Of a stretch of 64,000 bases of DNA, positions 1 to 14,229 are shown in pieces (positions within the stretch are counted from its first letter, which is position 1; every line of letters starts with the position of its first letter). The notes below the pieces were generated by a model, which saw only the letters and a program-made list of their open reading frames with translations, ran no database searches and was not told the DNA's origin. Origin of the DNA: Eumeta japonica (lineage: Eukaryota > Arthropoda > Insecta > Lepidoptera > Psychidae). The translations under genes were made by a program, and so were the position numbers. The stretch lies in NCBI GenBank assembly GCA_005406025.1, contig BGZK01001397.1:62001-126000 (forward strand). Reading direction: 5' to 3'.

Positions 1-400
1 ACATTCATATCTTTTATAATTTCAAATAAAAAAAAAATATATTACATTTTGTATAAGAAAAATAACTTAGTTAATTTTTAATATTTTAACTAAACTTTAT
101 TAACCGTAACCCTAATGTCTATTCTAATCCAGTCCTTTTAATATATTATTGTAGTTAATTATTTGCATGCAATTATAATTCGTATAATAAGTATAATTCG
201 TGACGCGCGTTCATAAATACACATAATGTATTTATTAATTAAATGAGTATTAAAAACTCAACTTCCTTACATTCTCTAGATTTTCAATCGAACACCAGTG
301 ACGAGTGGTACAAGTACTTTGTTGTTTAAATTTAATGTGTCTCGATTAACCATACAAGTCAATGATATGATAGACCCAACAAACCGGCCAACAACGTGGT

Positions 401-420
401 GCGTGGGCTCTCGCCCACGC
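401..420. repeat. GC-rich perfect hairpin
   Basis: GCGTGGGC and GCCCACGC pair around TCTC. The neighbourhood (360-600) is GC-richer than the surrounding DNA and may be an unrecognised repeat. Confidence 0.7.
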
Positions 421-2053
421 GGCACATACATAACCTAAGATGGTATTACCGAGGAAGTGATCGAGACTACGTCATTGCCAGGCCTACCCACGTATACGTT
501 ACGTAGGCATAGACAGAGCACCGTATAAGGTGATTAGAACCGGAGTATCACCTGAATCACCGTCTCTTATTTTCTGACGATTTGGGTTACCTTTGCAACG
601 TCATGAATGAATGAATTTAAGAACTACTTAGATATATCTGTTCAGAGTACAGTTTAGTCATAATTTTAAACTTCGAATAATGTGCAGCAATAAATAATGA
701 CAATCACTTAAATAACTTGTTTTTATAATCAACGCCCAAACGTAGAACTTATATACAAGGACACTAGCCCATCGGATATGCCAACATGGGATCCGTTTCT
801 GTTTAGAGTTTTGTCACCCTATTGCAGGAGCATACTTTATCAAAATTGCTTACTTAGGACTTTAGACCTTCCACCGTGAAAGGCATTGGGTCCAAAGTAA
901 GCAACCCGCCCTGAGCCAAGATGGAATTTCTACCCTGGATCAGCGGGGGTTGGGTCATTTAATGAACTGTTCTCGTCAATACGTACGTTATCAACTACAG
1001 GTTGTTAACATTTTACGTGCGACACTGAAGCTAATTGTTATAATTATTTCCTTTTATAATTCTATTTACGGCAAACACCATTAAAAAGCCTATTGAGGAA
1101 ATTACTAAAATCATCGATATTGAAAAGTCAAAACATTTGAATGATTGTTGTGACAACATTAATACAAAACGTAAAAATAAAAATGTAGAAACTACAATTA
1201 GTTCAATATTGCTTCTATCAAATCTTATGCCATAACTTACCGTTTATTTATACATTATGCTTTATTTCTGCATTTTTATTTAAACTTCTAATTTTCGACG
1301 ATACGATCATATCGAGATCATATGAAATGATAGCAGTCACAATTTGTAATGAGACATGAATTTCACACAAAAAATAATTAATGAGACAAAAATAACATAT
1401 CAGTGAGTCATTTCAATGTGTCATATTCGTCATTACCACCAGACATTTTACAACATTCGTTTTCTTTATCACACTATCAAGATTTAGCATGTACAATTAT
1501 CTTGATTGTGTTGTTTGATAAACAAAATCATAATATCGAAGCTTGTTTATACATACAATTGTAAAATTATAAATTTTCAAGTTCAGTGTATAGACATAAC
1601 TCAATATTATATTTAAAATAAACGATAACATGCAAAAATCATATGTCGTTAGCAGATGGCCGGGCGAAAGATATGTTCGATTCTTTGATCCGGTCACATA
1701 AGGTTTTCAAAAGAAGAGTACAGCGATGTTTCAAATGACGTAATTTTCTCTAGGAAATGAATAGGTAATGTGAAGATTAATCATACAAAACCTTAAGATG
1801 AAACTATGTTTTATTTAGAAGATGTGTATTTGTTGTACAAAAAACGAACGACCTTGGAAACACAGCAAGTACGACACACGAAAAACAACACGTCAGCGCG
1901 CCTTTCATATTAAAATCCTCCGGTAATTGATGAATTGCAAGTCGCAATCGTACCTGTCCTATATTTTGGGTTCAAAATCTTTGCTTACTCAATCTTAAAA
2001 GCGAAAACGTTTGTTAGATTCTTCAACATAACTTTATAAAATGCATTCATAAT

Positions 2054-2085
2054 ACTTTCTGGTGTTTTAGAAAACACCAGAAAGT
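2054..2085. repeat. Perfect short hairpin
   Basis: ACTTTCTGGTGTTTT pairs exactly with AAAACACCAGAAAGT across a 2-base centre. It lies in otherwise featureless AT-rich DNA. Confidence 0.9.
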
Positions 2086-3650
2086 TTTTAGCTTTTGAAA
2101 ATTTCCTCTAAACATTTATAAATATATCTGTATTGTCTAAAATATTAACATTGAAAAGAATCACCATATCCTAAAGCGATTTAAATACTCTCGTACTAAA
2201 GCGCACTTACATGGAACAAGCGCATCAGATATTTGTAAAAAAAGCACTCACTATAACTCGTGATCCTTAAATATTATTAATGTAATAATATTTTTATTCT
2301 AAACCTATCGACAACTTATTAAAAGCGATTAAAAATGATCATGTTCCACTAAATATTGGAAATACTTTATTTGACTAAAAATTCATGATGCGTTTTCGAA
2401 TTAGATAAAATTTGTAACACGCAAGTTACTTCTTGTTTTATATAGTTTACAAGCTAGCTTTACATAAAAAATTATAGCCTAATAGTAATTATTTTTGTAC
2501 AGCACAATTCTTATGTGTACGTTAGTGTATAAATATCAATTATAAAGATGTTTTGTTTGTTTGTGTGTTAGAACTTATCTCTGGAACTACATATTGAATC
2601 TATTCTAAAAATTGATTGACTACTAAAAAAATACAATATCCCTGAGTGATATAAGCTATATTTTATCTCGTTTACATATCTTTTTTAATATACCAAGTTT
2701 AATCACAATCCGTTCAGCAATAGACAATGATAATCATATAAAGCCTACAGCCATTATCGCATTTACTCGAATAAACACTACAATTACAAGTGTGACACGA
2801 ATAAAAATACACATATAAAATAAATATAAAATTGTAAATATACACAGTTTAAAGCACGGGGCGTATAATATAATCTATGTAATAAATAACCCCTATTGAA
2901 AGAATAAATAACTTATTATTTTGGATTGGGTTTGGAATCAATAACGCTAGTAGAATTTAATACGACAGGTCCTTTGAAATTATTAAATAGGTATGCTTAA
3001 ATTATACTTGACTATGACCAAGTCTTGTCGAATTAACTTCATTATTTTCACGTAGCTCTTGTTTGTTTTACTTTAAAATCTTGATCAGATGAAATCGATA
3101 TTTAATTATAAAAAATATTTTCTATCCCAAATGTTTCAGTGACTGACCCAAGAGACGACAGAACCAGGTATGAACACAGGAACTACTATAAGTGCTCCCA
3201 TTTGGTACAGAATACTAATATTTATTGACGTTAGACATCGGAGTCCTGTTGAAATATACTATAATATGATATTCATATGAGGTTTAGTTTAGTAGTTTAA
3301 CTGTGCACTCAAAAGTTTTAATAGATGCTTGGCACATGTAATGAATATTTAAGTAGGTAAGCCTCCTCAAAAGTTTTTTTCTGTCATAAAAAAAACCTAC
3401 ACAAATGACTCCTGTTAAATTATACACTTATTTATACACGACCAAGTGTATCTATGCATATAATTTATACGTTGGTGCGAACCAAGGCTTAAAATATGAC
3501 GCGATTTATGCTAATGATGTTTAATTTAGTTACGTCGTTATTCGTAAAAATTTTTTTCCTTATCTTTACTACGAAGGAAAATTTAAACAAATTTTGTCAT
3601 TGTACATATTTTGGAACCCGAGCGGGATATTGTGAAATACCATGTTTATT

Positions 3651-3723
3651 GTGTCTGTGTGTGTGCGTGCGTTTGTGTGTGCGTGCGTGTGTGCGTGCGT
3701 TCGTGCGTGCCTGTGTGTGTGTT
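3651..3723 (+). repeat. (TG)n/(TGCG)n microsatellite
   Basis: Runs of TG alternate with GTGCGTGC. The 96-residue plus-strand frame at 3496-3786, rich in CVRACVRA, is only this repeat translated. Confidence 0.95.
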
Positions 3724-4518
3724 TTAGTGGAGGAGCGAATATATAACAGCCTCTCTTTACGAATCCGTAAAAATATCCTACTCTGATTTTAATGATTTTT
3801 CTAAAATATCGATAATATTAAACATTAGAATTTTTGTTAAGTTGAAACTCGATCATTTTGTTTAGAAACTTGAAGAAAACAATCTAATCAAATGAAAAAA
3901 ACACGTGCAAAATCTTCTTCAAAAACTGAATAAAAACTAAAATGTACAATCAAATGTACTTATATCATTAGTGGTCAAAGTTATTACACATTGTTTTAAA
4001 AATTATTAACATAAAATAATAAATATAAATTCGTTTCCACACATATGACACTGTACGACGTCTGTACCTTTCTGTCCGTTTAAAGCCACTGGTGCAGCTG
4101 TAAAAGCCTTCGGGCTAACGGCGGGGCCGTTATTATGTTTCAGGGACTTTTAGTCCGTGCGAGTCGGACGCGCCTCGTGCGCCCGGCGTACGGACTGCCC
4201 ATAATATTTGCCTCCTTCCCCGTCGCAAGGGCAAAAATATATACAAAAAAAGTGTATACGAGTGATTGTTGTTCTAGCATGAAATATTTTATAATGGCTA
4301 GGTTTTAATAAACTCTTGGTCACGACGGGCAACGTAGGATATTGAATGCATGAATGTATCATGGCGTAAGGAAATCGCGGCAAATTGTTTGCCCTAGCAC
4401 TTCACTTTTTTGTATAACTTCCGTAATAAATAATGTCTTACACATTCTATACATGTATAAGTAGAAAAATAAATAAAATAAACTGATACTTAAAATGGTT
4501 ATTTATTAGTTCTACTTG

Positions 4519-4718
4519 ACGAGGGCGAGGGGGAATAGATAAGGAATGAGAGGGAAAGGAGGTAGATAAACGAAAAGAGAAAAAAAGAGCTGGAATGTAC
4601 AGACGAGACAGAGAGGGAAAGTTTGAGAGAGAAACGGATTGAGAGAGAGAGAGATGAAAAGAGACAATAAGAGAGAGAGAGATAATCAGAGAGGAGACGA
4701 AAAGGAAAGGGGATTGAA
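4519..4718 (+). repeat. 200-base polypurine (GA-rich) tract
   Basis: Nearly all A and G, with several (GA)4-6 runs. The 116-residue minus-strand frame here is Ser/Leu/Phe-rich from the complementary pyrimidines and shows no domain. Confidence 0.85.
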
Positions 4719-7700
4719 ATGAAACTACGATCAAGATGTTTGCGTACATGAGTAATTCAATATAAGAGGTAAAGGCATTAGTTACTAATAAGTACATGAT
4801 GTACGTAACAATAAGTAAGTTGGCAGAATGAATCTACTTTACAAAGTTATTATGAATGTTCATTTAAATATGTGTAGAGTATCCCATTGTTAATTTAATC
4901 AAAACTTAACAGATATTAAGTACAAATGCTGACCAAATAATATTCTAGCGAGAGGTGAAAATTAGTGTGACATTCATATACTCGGTTTCCTTAACATTTT
5001 TTTATGGGACGCAATTATTTTTTATTATTCCAAACATGAAGTCATTGGGAATAATTAAAAAAATAAAATACAAATTAAAAAGTGTGTGTATTAGTGTACA
5101 CACGTAAGAAGTGAACTTTTATGACATAATTTTTCGAAAAATGATTTACTATTTACAACTTCACAGAAATTGGTTGAATAAAGCTAAATTAGATAAAGCT
5201 TATGCAAAAGGCTTTTATTATCATAGACATGGATACAAAATAATACAATTATTTCACCTTTCTGCTACTAAGATTATAGCATTTCATTAATTATAATGGA
5301 ATTATTACTATTATTGTTATCGTTATTATATATTTTGTAATTAATGGCTTAACTCACTGTTATTTACAATCAAAAACTAAGGTTAATCTGAAATAACCTT
5401 AAAAAATAAATATCGTAATCACACCCACGTGTTGAATGTATTAGAAAAAGGTTTAATTACTTACTTCTGTTAGAAATCCACTGGAATCAGAATAAATATC
5501 TTTTATTCTTTTTGCCAATAATCTTTGATTATCTAAAGGTAGCAATGAAAGAATTAACAGTAGCTTATCACAAACTGTGATTTGGTTAATTGAGCGGTCT
5601 TTGGAGTAATCGATACTTACTCTACTTTAAAGTAAAATGAAATATGAAGACGTTAATTATGCATTGATTAAATTGAATTTTTCTTGCGTGCGCTGAAGCG
5701 CTCTAACAAGTTTACGCAATGGATTGAAAATTTTCTATATAAATTACGGCTGAACAACGTACAGCACAATATCGAATGTTATATAACGCAAAACAGTATA
5801 AGAACATAAAATAAAATTAAAGGTCAAACTTAAATTAAACATTTATTACTTATATAATCTATTTCTTCGAAATTTTTCATGTTATGTTGTTTGAATGCAT
5901 TCATTGCCTTTTTCAAACGCATTGTACTAATTTGGTTGCCATTTCCAGTATACAAGTAAGACTATCTGCATTAGTAATAACCGCGAGGGCGCGCGGGCAA
6001 AAATCGCTGTTTTTTTTTCATCATTTCATTTAAATAATTTTATTTTAAAAAGTAATAGCGTATTGCGCTCGTAATGCAAATTGTGCAATTTTTGGTATAA
6101 TTTTCATTAAAAAAGGTGATTGCATTGAATTGTTAGAATTTTTTATAAGTGCAATTTAGAGCCATGTTTACGATTTTTCTATCGAGCCAAAAAATGCTCA
6201 ATCGTGTTTTGAATAGCGTTTATCCCTGCAGGAAGCCCTCAAGATTACTATATTAAATTTCTGGAAACCAAATTGAAGTTGTTTAATTACAATGATTTTT
6301 CAAAGAAGAGTATTCCTGAACTCCTTCACCTTAATAAAATAAAAAAAGTAAGTAAATAAAGAATAAGCCTCAATGTTTAACCTGAAAGGCTTCATATGTT
6401 AAAATATTTAATATTAGCGATATTTTTTAAACCATTAAAGTTTTCCGAAATAAAAATCTATCAGTTCGTTATTCAATCTGTTTCCTCATTAGACGTACTT
6501 TTTTAACTGAATACAAACAGCATCTAGCGGTAATGGGTTTGCCGTAATTCTTTGAAATCTCTTATCTGACGCTCTTAACATTGTTAACTGTGCTCTCCAA
6601 TTCAACCGTATATAATTTGGAATAAACATGCCTCTCTCATTGCATGGCTGGCATTACTGGCATGTATAATCCGTACACATGATGAATAAATATATCCAGA
6701 TGCATCTCATTAAGTACCTACGTAATACAATAATTAACTATATAATAAAATTAATATGACAAATACCAAGATATAATCAAATTAAACTTTGCTTAATAAA
6801 TAATATCTAACATCTCAATAGACGGGCTATCTAACAAAGAAGTACTTTAATACATTGTACTGGTAGTTTTGAGATAAGTGCGTACAAACAAATCCTCCAG
6901 TTATATAAGTTTATACTTATGTCGTTTATACAACTCCATTAAATTATTTGAAAATAACTTTTGTAAAGGGAGAACATGCCTTATAATGTTCTGTCACCAA
7001 AATAAAATCAAGTCAAACTCTTAAAAACACTTGTTAAATATTCGCTTAAATAAAACATTACATCGATGTACTAGCTACGATATAATGACGTTGTAGCCTA
7101 CTCTCTGCGCCACAGATGTCGCTCTTAGCGATAAACCATAATATAAATGACGTTGTTCATCATTATGCTAAATTAATCATTATGCCATTCATCGCACAAC
7201 TCTTAAAATAACAGATGACGGCTTTCACAATCGCCATACAATAAAATGTATGGGAGTCTATATCAAGTTAATAAAAATTCAAGAACAGATTTGATGAATG
7301 TACCGAAGCACAGTAGCATTTAGTAGCTCCAAACTGTTTGACGGACAGCATACACAGTTGCGTTGGCTTTTCGATCTGTGCTAACACTAAAAACATTATT
7401 GCACACATTTTCAAGCGTTTCGAGCCAGAAAAAAATGTTTGAGTGTTTTTACGCTCTTCAAACTCCAAATGGTCATAGTTTTTATAATATGACTATTATT
7501 GGAACGAAGTCCCTTAAGGGGCGTTGCGGAGGGTACCCTAGTCGGCAAAAAACGTCCGTAACGTTAAAAAAAGCGTAAGATTTTCATGTATAGCCTATGC
7601 ATGAGGCTGTACAGTGTCTAACGTATAGTCTACGTGATGACTGTTATTATGTTTATTACTTAAATTTTGTTCTATTAATGAGATTATTGAGTATAATTAA

Positions 7701-7750
7701 ATTTTGTTTAAAATAACAATATTTAATTTCTCTGACATCAATTTAAGTAT

Positions 7751-7795
7751 TACTATTATTAATTATACATTTAAAATGTGTAATTAATAATAGTA
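7751..7795. repeat. AT-rich hairpin, 22-base arms
   Basis: TACTATTATTAATTATACAT pairs with the reverse complement at 7774-7795, with one mismatch and a one-base centre. Confidence 0.85.
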
Positions 7796-8167
7796 TATCA
7801 TTTTTATTAGTAATTAATAAATATTTTTATAATTGTTGGTTATTATTAAACAATGTCAAAGTTACGTAATATATTTTACTGTTTTCTTTTTAGTTCAGAA
7901 ATATATAATTCTGACAATGTACAAGGTAAAGAACGAGAAGAAATAACCGCGACAAATGATGTTATGTCTGTGAACAATACCCAGCAATCAGCAGTGTTTT
8001 TCAAAAATTGAGTGTTTAATTTTTGTACAATATATCGACTATATTTATAGTCATTGAGTTTATTAATTTTTTTTTTAATTTTATCGATAAAAAAATCATA
8101 ATAAAAAATGTATACCCGAATAGTTATTTTCTTTATACCTCGAACAGAACTTGAAATTAATATTTTT

Positions 8168-8215
8168 ATAATAAGGAACTTCGTTCCTATCTGGTGTCTT
8201 ACGACACCACTCGTT
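8168..8215 (+). repeat. Twin hairpin repeat fragment
   Basis: GGAACTTCGTTCC and GGTGTCTTACGACACC form two small perfect hairpins five bases apart. I recall this pairing from a dispersed lepidopteran repeat, but no more of it can be delimited here. Confidence 0.45.
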
Positions 8216-9097
8216 TTTAATATAAAACAATAAATCCGCGAATCTTCTGAAAAATTTTCATTCTATAAGTTGAGATTAAAAATAATGAAAAAAGTATTCA
8301 AAAATGTTGTCACAGATATTTTTTGAGTGAATCAAAATTCGGGCATAGACTATTTAACCCAGTTTTTTGGCAGAAAAAAGTTGAAAGCATTTTAAAAATT
8401 GATCAGCCACAAGAAACTCAAAAAGTTATTGTGAAAAATACTTTTTTAAAAACATTTCTACAAGGATATCTTTTAATATATACGAAATAATATTAGATAT
8501 CTACAAGATAATATCACATTCGACTTTCGTCCGTCCAGGTGAAGTCGCGCTAAACGAGTAGCCTACAAAAATACCTTACGACCGGACGCTAGCCGATCGT
8601 CATGACCAGCGCTAATTAAATTAGAAATAAAACATGACTTTGATTACATATCTCACAGCTAATATTAGACGTCAATGTAAATAAACATACCTACTCGACT
8701 ATTTATTCATGTTCCTGACGTTATATTACGGTCCAAGGTCGGATTCTGCAGACTGCCGATACGTCTGTGATACCGAGGTAGGCGTCTATTTCCGCTTTAT
8801 TCGACGTAGTTTAAATCATATTTTTTTAAAGGGGAACACGAATAGAGCTCGCTATTATGTAAAGTTTCGTTCTATGTTTTGCAAGTTCGGTTGTACATCG
8901 CCTGTGGTAGTTACGACTTTAGTAGCTACCTGAATATATTAAAGCGGTAATAGTAGTTACATGACATCCAAATAGACGGATTTTTACATATTTACGTATT
9001 TATTACGTAAATATTTAGGTTTCTTTTTTGTTATCTGGAAGTACCTAATAAAAAGTTCTATTAAAAATCGACTATTTGAGATTCTCTGAACCATAAG

Positions 9098-9606
9098 CTA
9101 CCTTTTAGGGGTTCCGTAGTCAACAAGGTACCCTTATAGTTTCGCTAAGTACGTCCGTCTGTCAATAAAAAAAAGTTATATTGGCTACTCTACACGTAAA
9201 GTAGAAAAGTGGTGTTTCTCGTCTATGCCATGGTGAAGGGAATTGTTGGGTAGATCCTTCCTAAATATTGCAAGTGTTTGAAAATCACTTATCGATTCAG
9301 GAATCTCCTTGCGAAATATTAAGCATTAAAGTGAAAATTTTTGTAAAAAGTCAAGTATTCCTCCCTATCCTGCCAGACAAATAGTTGTTTTTGGATTGGA
9401 AAAAAAAACACGTCAGTGGTATACATAACGAAGTTAAAAGGAAATCTATCGCAGCTAAGTAGACTTTACAAATTAACAGGTAATAGTCAACCAACTTATA
9501 AAATGTACTTAGAGAAGCAAAAAGAAAAATTTCGTCAAAAAACCCCCTCTTAAGTTCGTTTATTATGACAGGTAACTACGTAACCCTACACTACGCGTGG
9601 TAAGCA
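9098..9606 (-). repeat. Same dispersed repeat family, partial copy
   Basis: It begins TTTTAGGGGTTCCGTAGTCA with CCCTTATAGTTTCGC and CGTCCGTCTGTC, contains TTGCGAAATATTAAGCATTA, and fades after CTACGTAACCCTACACTACG at about 9600. Confidence 0.6.
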
Positions 9607-12469
9607 AAATAATACATTCGTTATTACATGTTTTGTGATGCTTTTAATAAATACGTAATATAGACGTAATTAGCGACTGTAGGTAACAATTAAATTTGTG
9701 TTTAGAAAAAAAAACGGTGAAATTTATCTTAAACATTAATCTGCAAACGAATAAGTTAGTGCTGTTCATGGGTGGATGTGGGCCTGTACCGTACGACGCG
9801 TCAGTTTGATTTCTATAATAATTAATACAACCATGGGCGTAAAATTTCTTAAGCTAAAGCAAGAATTTCTTTTATCGACAACAGTAGGTACGTGGACATA
9901 CAAAATGCGGGAGGAGGGGCAGCCTCTCCTCCCACAGACTCTGAATAGTCCTTGTAAGACTTAATTACTATAAAAAATTAACACTACAGGATCCTATTTA
10001 ATGCTATCTGTATACATTTAAAATTTAGAGAGTTTTATAGCCAACAAAAATTGTAATGTTTATATGAAGAAGTAACAAATATACGGTTTATGATCGTATT
10101 GAATGTCATGACGTAAAATGTAATTTATTAACTATGTATTACAACTTGACTAAGTTCTAAATTCAATACCAAAGAACATAACAAACTTTTAAATTAATTG
10201 GGGAATACTGTACATTTGTATAGCCCATGATTTAAGGAATTGCTACGGAACTTGGCACCCGCTCCGATATCAACTCTTTTATCGGCGTCGCTGAAAACGT
10301 TGAAAGTCATTTGTTTCGAACTCGGCCCCCTTTTTCGTTTATGTTCTTGATGGAATTGTATAATTCCAAATCATCTTTATACGAAGGACGAATTTTACAA
10401 AGTAGAAACGAATAACCGATGAATTTCTTTCTAAAGCAGAAGGATACGCTGCGTAAGTAAGGGAAGTTAAATTACACAAAGCATTGTATATTAGAAAAAA
10501 AAACAAACGTTCAGGCCTGAAAGAGAATAGTTTTAAATATTCAATCATAGTATATTCCTCTCATATATAAATTAATAATAATATTATTTAAAAAAATTAA
10601 AAAGTCCAATTGCAAAAAATCAACAGATAAGCAACACATTAAAAAACCGAAACAAAAATTGCAAATTATAAATCGTAAGAAAATTAATGGATCCCGCGTG
10701 CTACCAAACATAATGTAAATTATTTAACTTGGCTTTCAGCTCATTTCCTTAATCTTGTTTCGATCTTTTTAGGGCGTTGCTTATCTATTGATTTTTTGCT
10801 ATCGGGTTTTTTTTACGCTGACTATTTATCCGGTTACTGTACGAATAATTTGTAATTATTCATCCGGTTACTGTACGAATAATTTGTGTAATTATTCATC
10901 CGGTTACTATACGAATAATTTGTAATTATTTATCCGGTTACTGTACGAATAATTTGTAATTATTTATCCGGTTATTGTACGAATAATTTTATTTTATTAA
11001 TCCGGCTATTTTGCCGCAAAATTGTCTCATTACATAATGATTGATTGTGGTCTAACCCTGTAATCTGTAACAAAAGGAACATAATTAGGCGCGCGTCCCT
11101 GAAAAGGGGTAAAATGAATCTGACACAAAAAAAAAGTGTGTCAGCTCTGACGCACGAATGGAGTTTACTGCTTTAAGATGATATCGTACATATAGATTAG
11201 TATAATGGTAAATGAAAGCATCTATTATATTATTCAAAGCATAATACACAATTCATTCATTTATTTATGTCAATAGTAAAACAATTAATTTGTCATTTAA
11301 GAAAATATTGAAAATAATTATTTTATACAATAAAATTTTTAGTAAGATTGATTTTCTCTATCATTGACGTTATCTTACGTAATGTTTATCACAGGAACAA
11401 TAGCGGTATCATTAAACACTGAAACAATTGGTTTATGTTAACTAAAATATGATACATGAATGTCGGAAGATACATGTGTGATAAATCGTGAAAACATCGC
11501 ATCAATAGTTGTACCATATCTAGTTGTCCCTAATGTTCTGTCAGAAATTAAATCTAAGTTCAGTTCATCTTTCAGAAATTGTACTAAACGGAAACCATCT
11601 TCTTTATTAAAATCAATATTAAAATCTCAACCTAGTATAAGTGGTATTTGTCACATTCTGATTGATTGAAATGTAAACAGTAACCATGACGATTTATTTA
11701 TTTCAATAACCATGACGATAGCGTAACGTCATTTATCTAACACTTGATTTTACTCCCATAACATTCCATACCCCGGGCCTAACTATGAAATGGATTCTTA
11801 AGGAGTAAACTCCAAAAATGTTGCCCGGAATATGAGTCTAGTGACCGTGGCTGAATAACCGTCATTTTCTGCAGTGCCCCTCAAAAATGCATACACAAAT
11901 AGACTGCAATTCAAAAGAACCATGTTTTGAACGCGCGACCTTCGGGCCGACGCCACTTCGAACAATTCCACTGCACGTCGAAGGCTCCAATATCAGTCGA
12001 GGCGAGACAACTGCGAACGCGTTAATCCCTATTAATACACGTTGACGCGCCGACGGCCGAACGCGAGATTTATGAAATTGTGAATGAATAACCTATACAG
12101 TATTTCATCTCGCGTGACAGAGAAATATTGGCTCGCCTTCGCACCGCATTAGCTGCTCGCTACAAATACCTATTTCAAGTACGTCGGATACCTGACGCTG
12201 CGTATCTACCGCCATCAACACCTATAATGAACTGTGTATGTGTGTATGTGTATCTGTGCACATTGCTTTGTATGATTTCTTGTATTTATCTAAAAGTACA
12301 ATACAAAAATAAAAATTTATAAAAATACAATACAATCACTATAGAGCGATTATGGTATACTGCATATAGCCATAGGTATATTTGGGCTTTTGGTGTACTT
12401 TAGTTTATAGACTATGCTAGCTGTTATCCGCCGTCATCACTGGGCTCAAAGTAACAATAATAAATATAT
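9607..12469. other. Intergenic, no gene seen
   Basis: Holds the 34-bp minisatellite. A CpG-richer stretch at 11935-12190 has no long frame. The 69-residue frame at 11460-11669 has no recognisable domain. Confidence 0.5.
10825..11000 (+). repeat. 34-bp minisatellite, five copies
   Basis: The unit TTATCCGGTTACTGTACGAA + TAATTTGTAATTAT is repeated head to tail. The second unit has two extra bases, the third a G-to-A change, and the last diverges into AATTTTATTTTAT. A sixth, broken unit (AATCCGGCTATTTTGCCG) follows. Confidence 0.9.
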
Positions 12470-13152
12470 TTTTTTTAGGGTTTCGAGCCAAAATGGCAAA
12501 AACGGAACGCTTATAATTTCGTCACGTCCGTCCGTTCGTCCGTTCTTATGTCACAGGCATTTTTTCAAAAACTACGCTATACATATTTATGAAATTTATA
12601 GTGTAGATATTTTGTATGAGCCACTACTTAGTTAATTTGGTAGTTAAATATCAAAAACAAATATTTCTAGAGGGGCACTCCATACATGTATAAGACTGAT
12701 TACGTGAATAATTTGGGATATAATCGCTTCGAAAGTTGTAAAAATTGTGTCCGCCCCCTCTATTTTCTAAATCATATGTCCAAAAAATATGAAAAAAAAA
12801 TAAGATAACTGTTAATGAATACTTTCAGTAATAATTAATTTGAACATGGTGGAATGTACTGTTTTCGAGTTATTGCCGAAAAACTGTGCTTCTCAACAAA
12901 AGGACGTAAGTGCCGTGAAAATAGGCTCTTTCACTGTTGCAATTTTATTTACAGTAGTTTAATAGTAATAGTCGACAAAGCTACTTGTTTTTTTAGTTAT
13001 AGATGACTAAAGTCCTTATGACTTTTTTATGCGAGAAACATGGAAAAATTGTAACAACGTGCTTTTTTCATCTGTAGTGCATTGCTTTGTAATAATGGCT
13101 TCGGAACCCTATAATGAGTATGTGTCTAATATGCTCTTGGCCGGATTTTTAT
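12470..13152 (-). repeat. Same dispersed repeat family, reverse orientation, different interior
   Basis: It begins TTAGGGTTTCGAGCCAAAAT with AACGGAACGC and the CGTCCGTCCGTTCGTCCG run, and ends TTCGGAACCCTATAATGAG...CTCTTGGCCGGATTTTT, the reverse of the start at 31922. The interior differs from the 31.9 kb copy, so two subfamilies share ends. Confidence 0.7.
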
Positions 13153-13213
13153 GATTCAAATATGCCTGTGCTTTCGCTCCCGTATGCATAGAATGAATCC
13201 CTTCAATTTTAAA

Positions 13214-13334
13214 ATCAGTCTTTAATTTTGATCCCGACCACGGTCCTGTCATTAATGTCAATCCTGGTTCCATTGTCAGACCCGACCCCGGTCCCGCTAT
13301 TCCAATAACGGTCTTGATGTCAATCTTGGTCCCT
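13214..13334 (-). repeat. Degenerate 6/12-bp array (GGTCCCG type)
   Basis: GATCCCGACC, GGTCCTGTCA, CAATCCTGGTTCC, GACCCCGGTCCCGCT and similar hexamers follow one another; on the minus strand this reads as GGGATC/GGAACC units. Noncoding. Confidence 0.6.
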
Positions 13335-13385
13335 ACTTGGCCATGGATGTTAGTGATAGCAGATTACCATTTTACTGGTATTAGT

Positions 13386-13530
13386 AGGGTTTCGTACCCA
13401 AAGGGCCCTAATGGGATTCTATTACTGAGACTCCGCTGTCTGTCCGGGATTTCTGCCTGTTATAGGGCTCTATCCGAGATACTTTCTTCCAACTCGAACA
13501 TGTTCGATTGTGTACGGCGCCCTTTAGAAT
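13386..13530 (-). repeat. Same dispersed repeat family, short deleted copy
   Basis: TAGGGTTTCGTACCCAAAGG, then CTATTACTGAGACTCCGCTG and GTCTGTCC, ending GTACGGCGCCCTTT, where the family normally reads GTACGGAACCCTT. Confidence 0.6.
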
Positions 13531-14229
13531 GAATACAAATCATATTTAAGACTTTTAAATCTGACTTTGCATGACCCATATACGAAGCGTGGCGTTGGGC
13601 ACAGTAGGTAGGTACAAGGCAAACAGTTTAATTGTCGTTTTATGTTAACCATCGACCGTGTGCCGCTGCTTGCGATGAACTAAGAATGACGTCAGGCCCC
13701 TACTTAACAAATTGAGCGCTGCATGGGCCCGCACAAACATGCCGTCTGTTGTTGTGGTCGTGTTCGGCCGATCATATGTCACGATTTTATTTTATTCACC
13801 AGAATTCTAAATCTTTACGTAATTTCTGTTTCAAGTAAATTCTAAATTGACTACTACTCGTCTATGAGGAAATATGTAGAGAAATATATTACTATATCCT
13901 TTAATTAATGACATGATAATTGTATTCGATTACAGATATTGTTATTAGTGATTTTAAACTTTCCCTCAAAGAAATTGATAATTTTCATTTAATTTGAGAA
14001 ATTGTTGTTTTTGAATCTAATTTTTGAAAATAGAGAATTCGTTAAATGTTGACGTTTTGAGATCATAGAAAGCTTTTCCGAGCATTTTCAAAGGTATGTT
14101 CGTCGGTACGTATTTTGCTTGCTATGAGCTTGCGGCATTTGAAAGAATTTGACTGAAATTAAATTTGCGGAAAATATCATATCAATTGATATGTAGATTT
14201 AGAGAAAAAAAATATGAAATGTTTTTCAC

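Larger units (their letters stand above)
1..3650. other. Intergenic, no gene seen
   Basis: AT-rich. Apart from the hairpins at 401-420 and 2054-2085 I see nothing. The only open frame (1497-1697, minus) has no coding character. Confidence 0.6.
3724..8167. other. Intergenic, no gene seen
   Basis: Contains the polypurine tract and the 7751 hairpin listed separately. A GC-richer piece at 4085-4215 has a small AACGGC/GCCGTT hairpin and GTGCGAGTCGGACGCGCC, which resembles an end of the lepidopteran dispersed repeat. The rest is AT-rich with nothing recognised. Confidence 0.55.

Noticed and set aside
3496..3786. 96-residue plus-strand frame
   Set aside because: More than half is a translated TG/TGCG microsatellite.
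4447..4797. 116-residue minus-strand frame with hydrophobic start
   Set aside because: The Ser/Leu/Phe composition is the complement of a polypurine tract; no other support.
11460..11669. 69-residue plus-strand frame
   Set aside because: Composition is plausible for protein, but there is no recognisable family and no adjoining exon.
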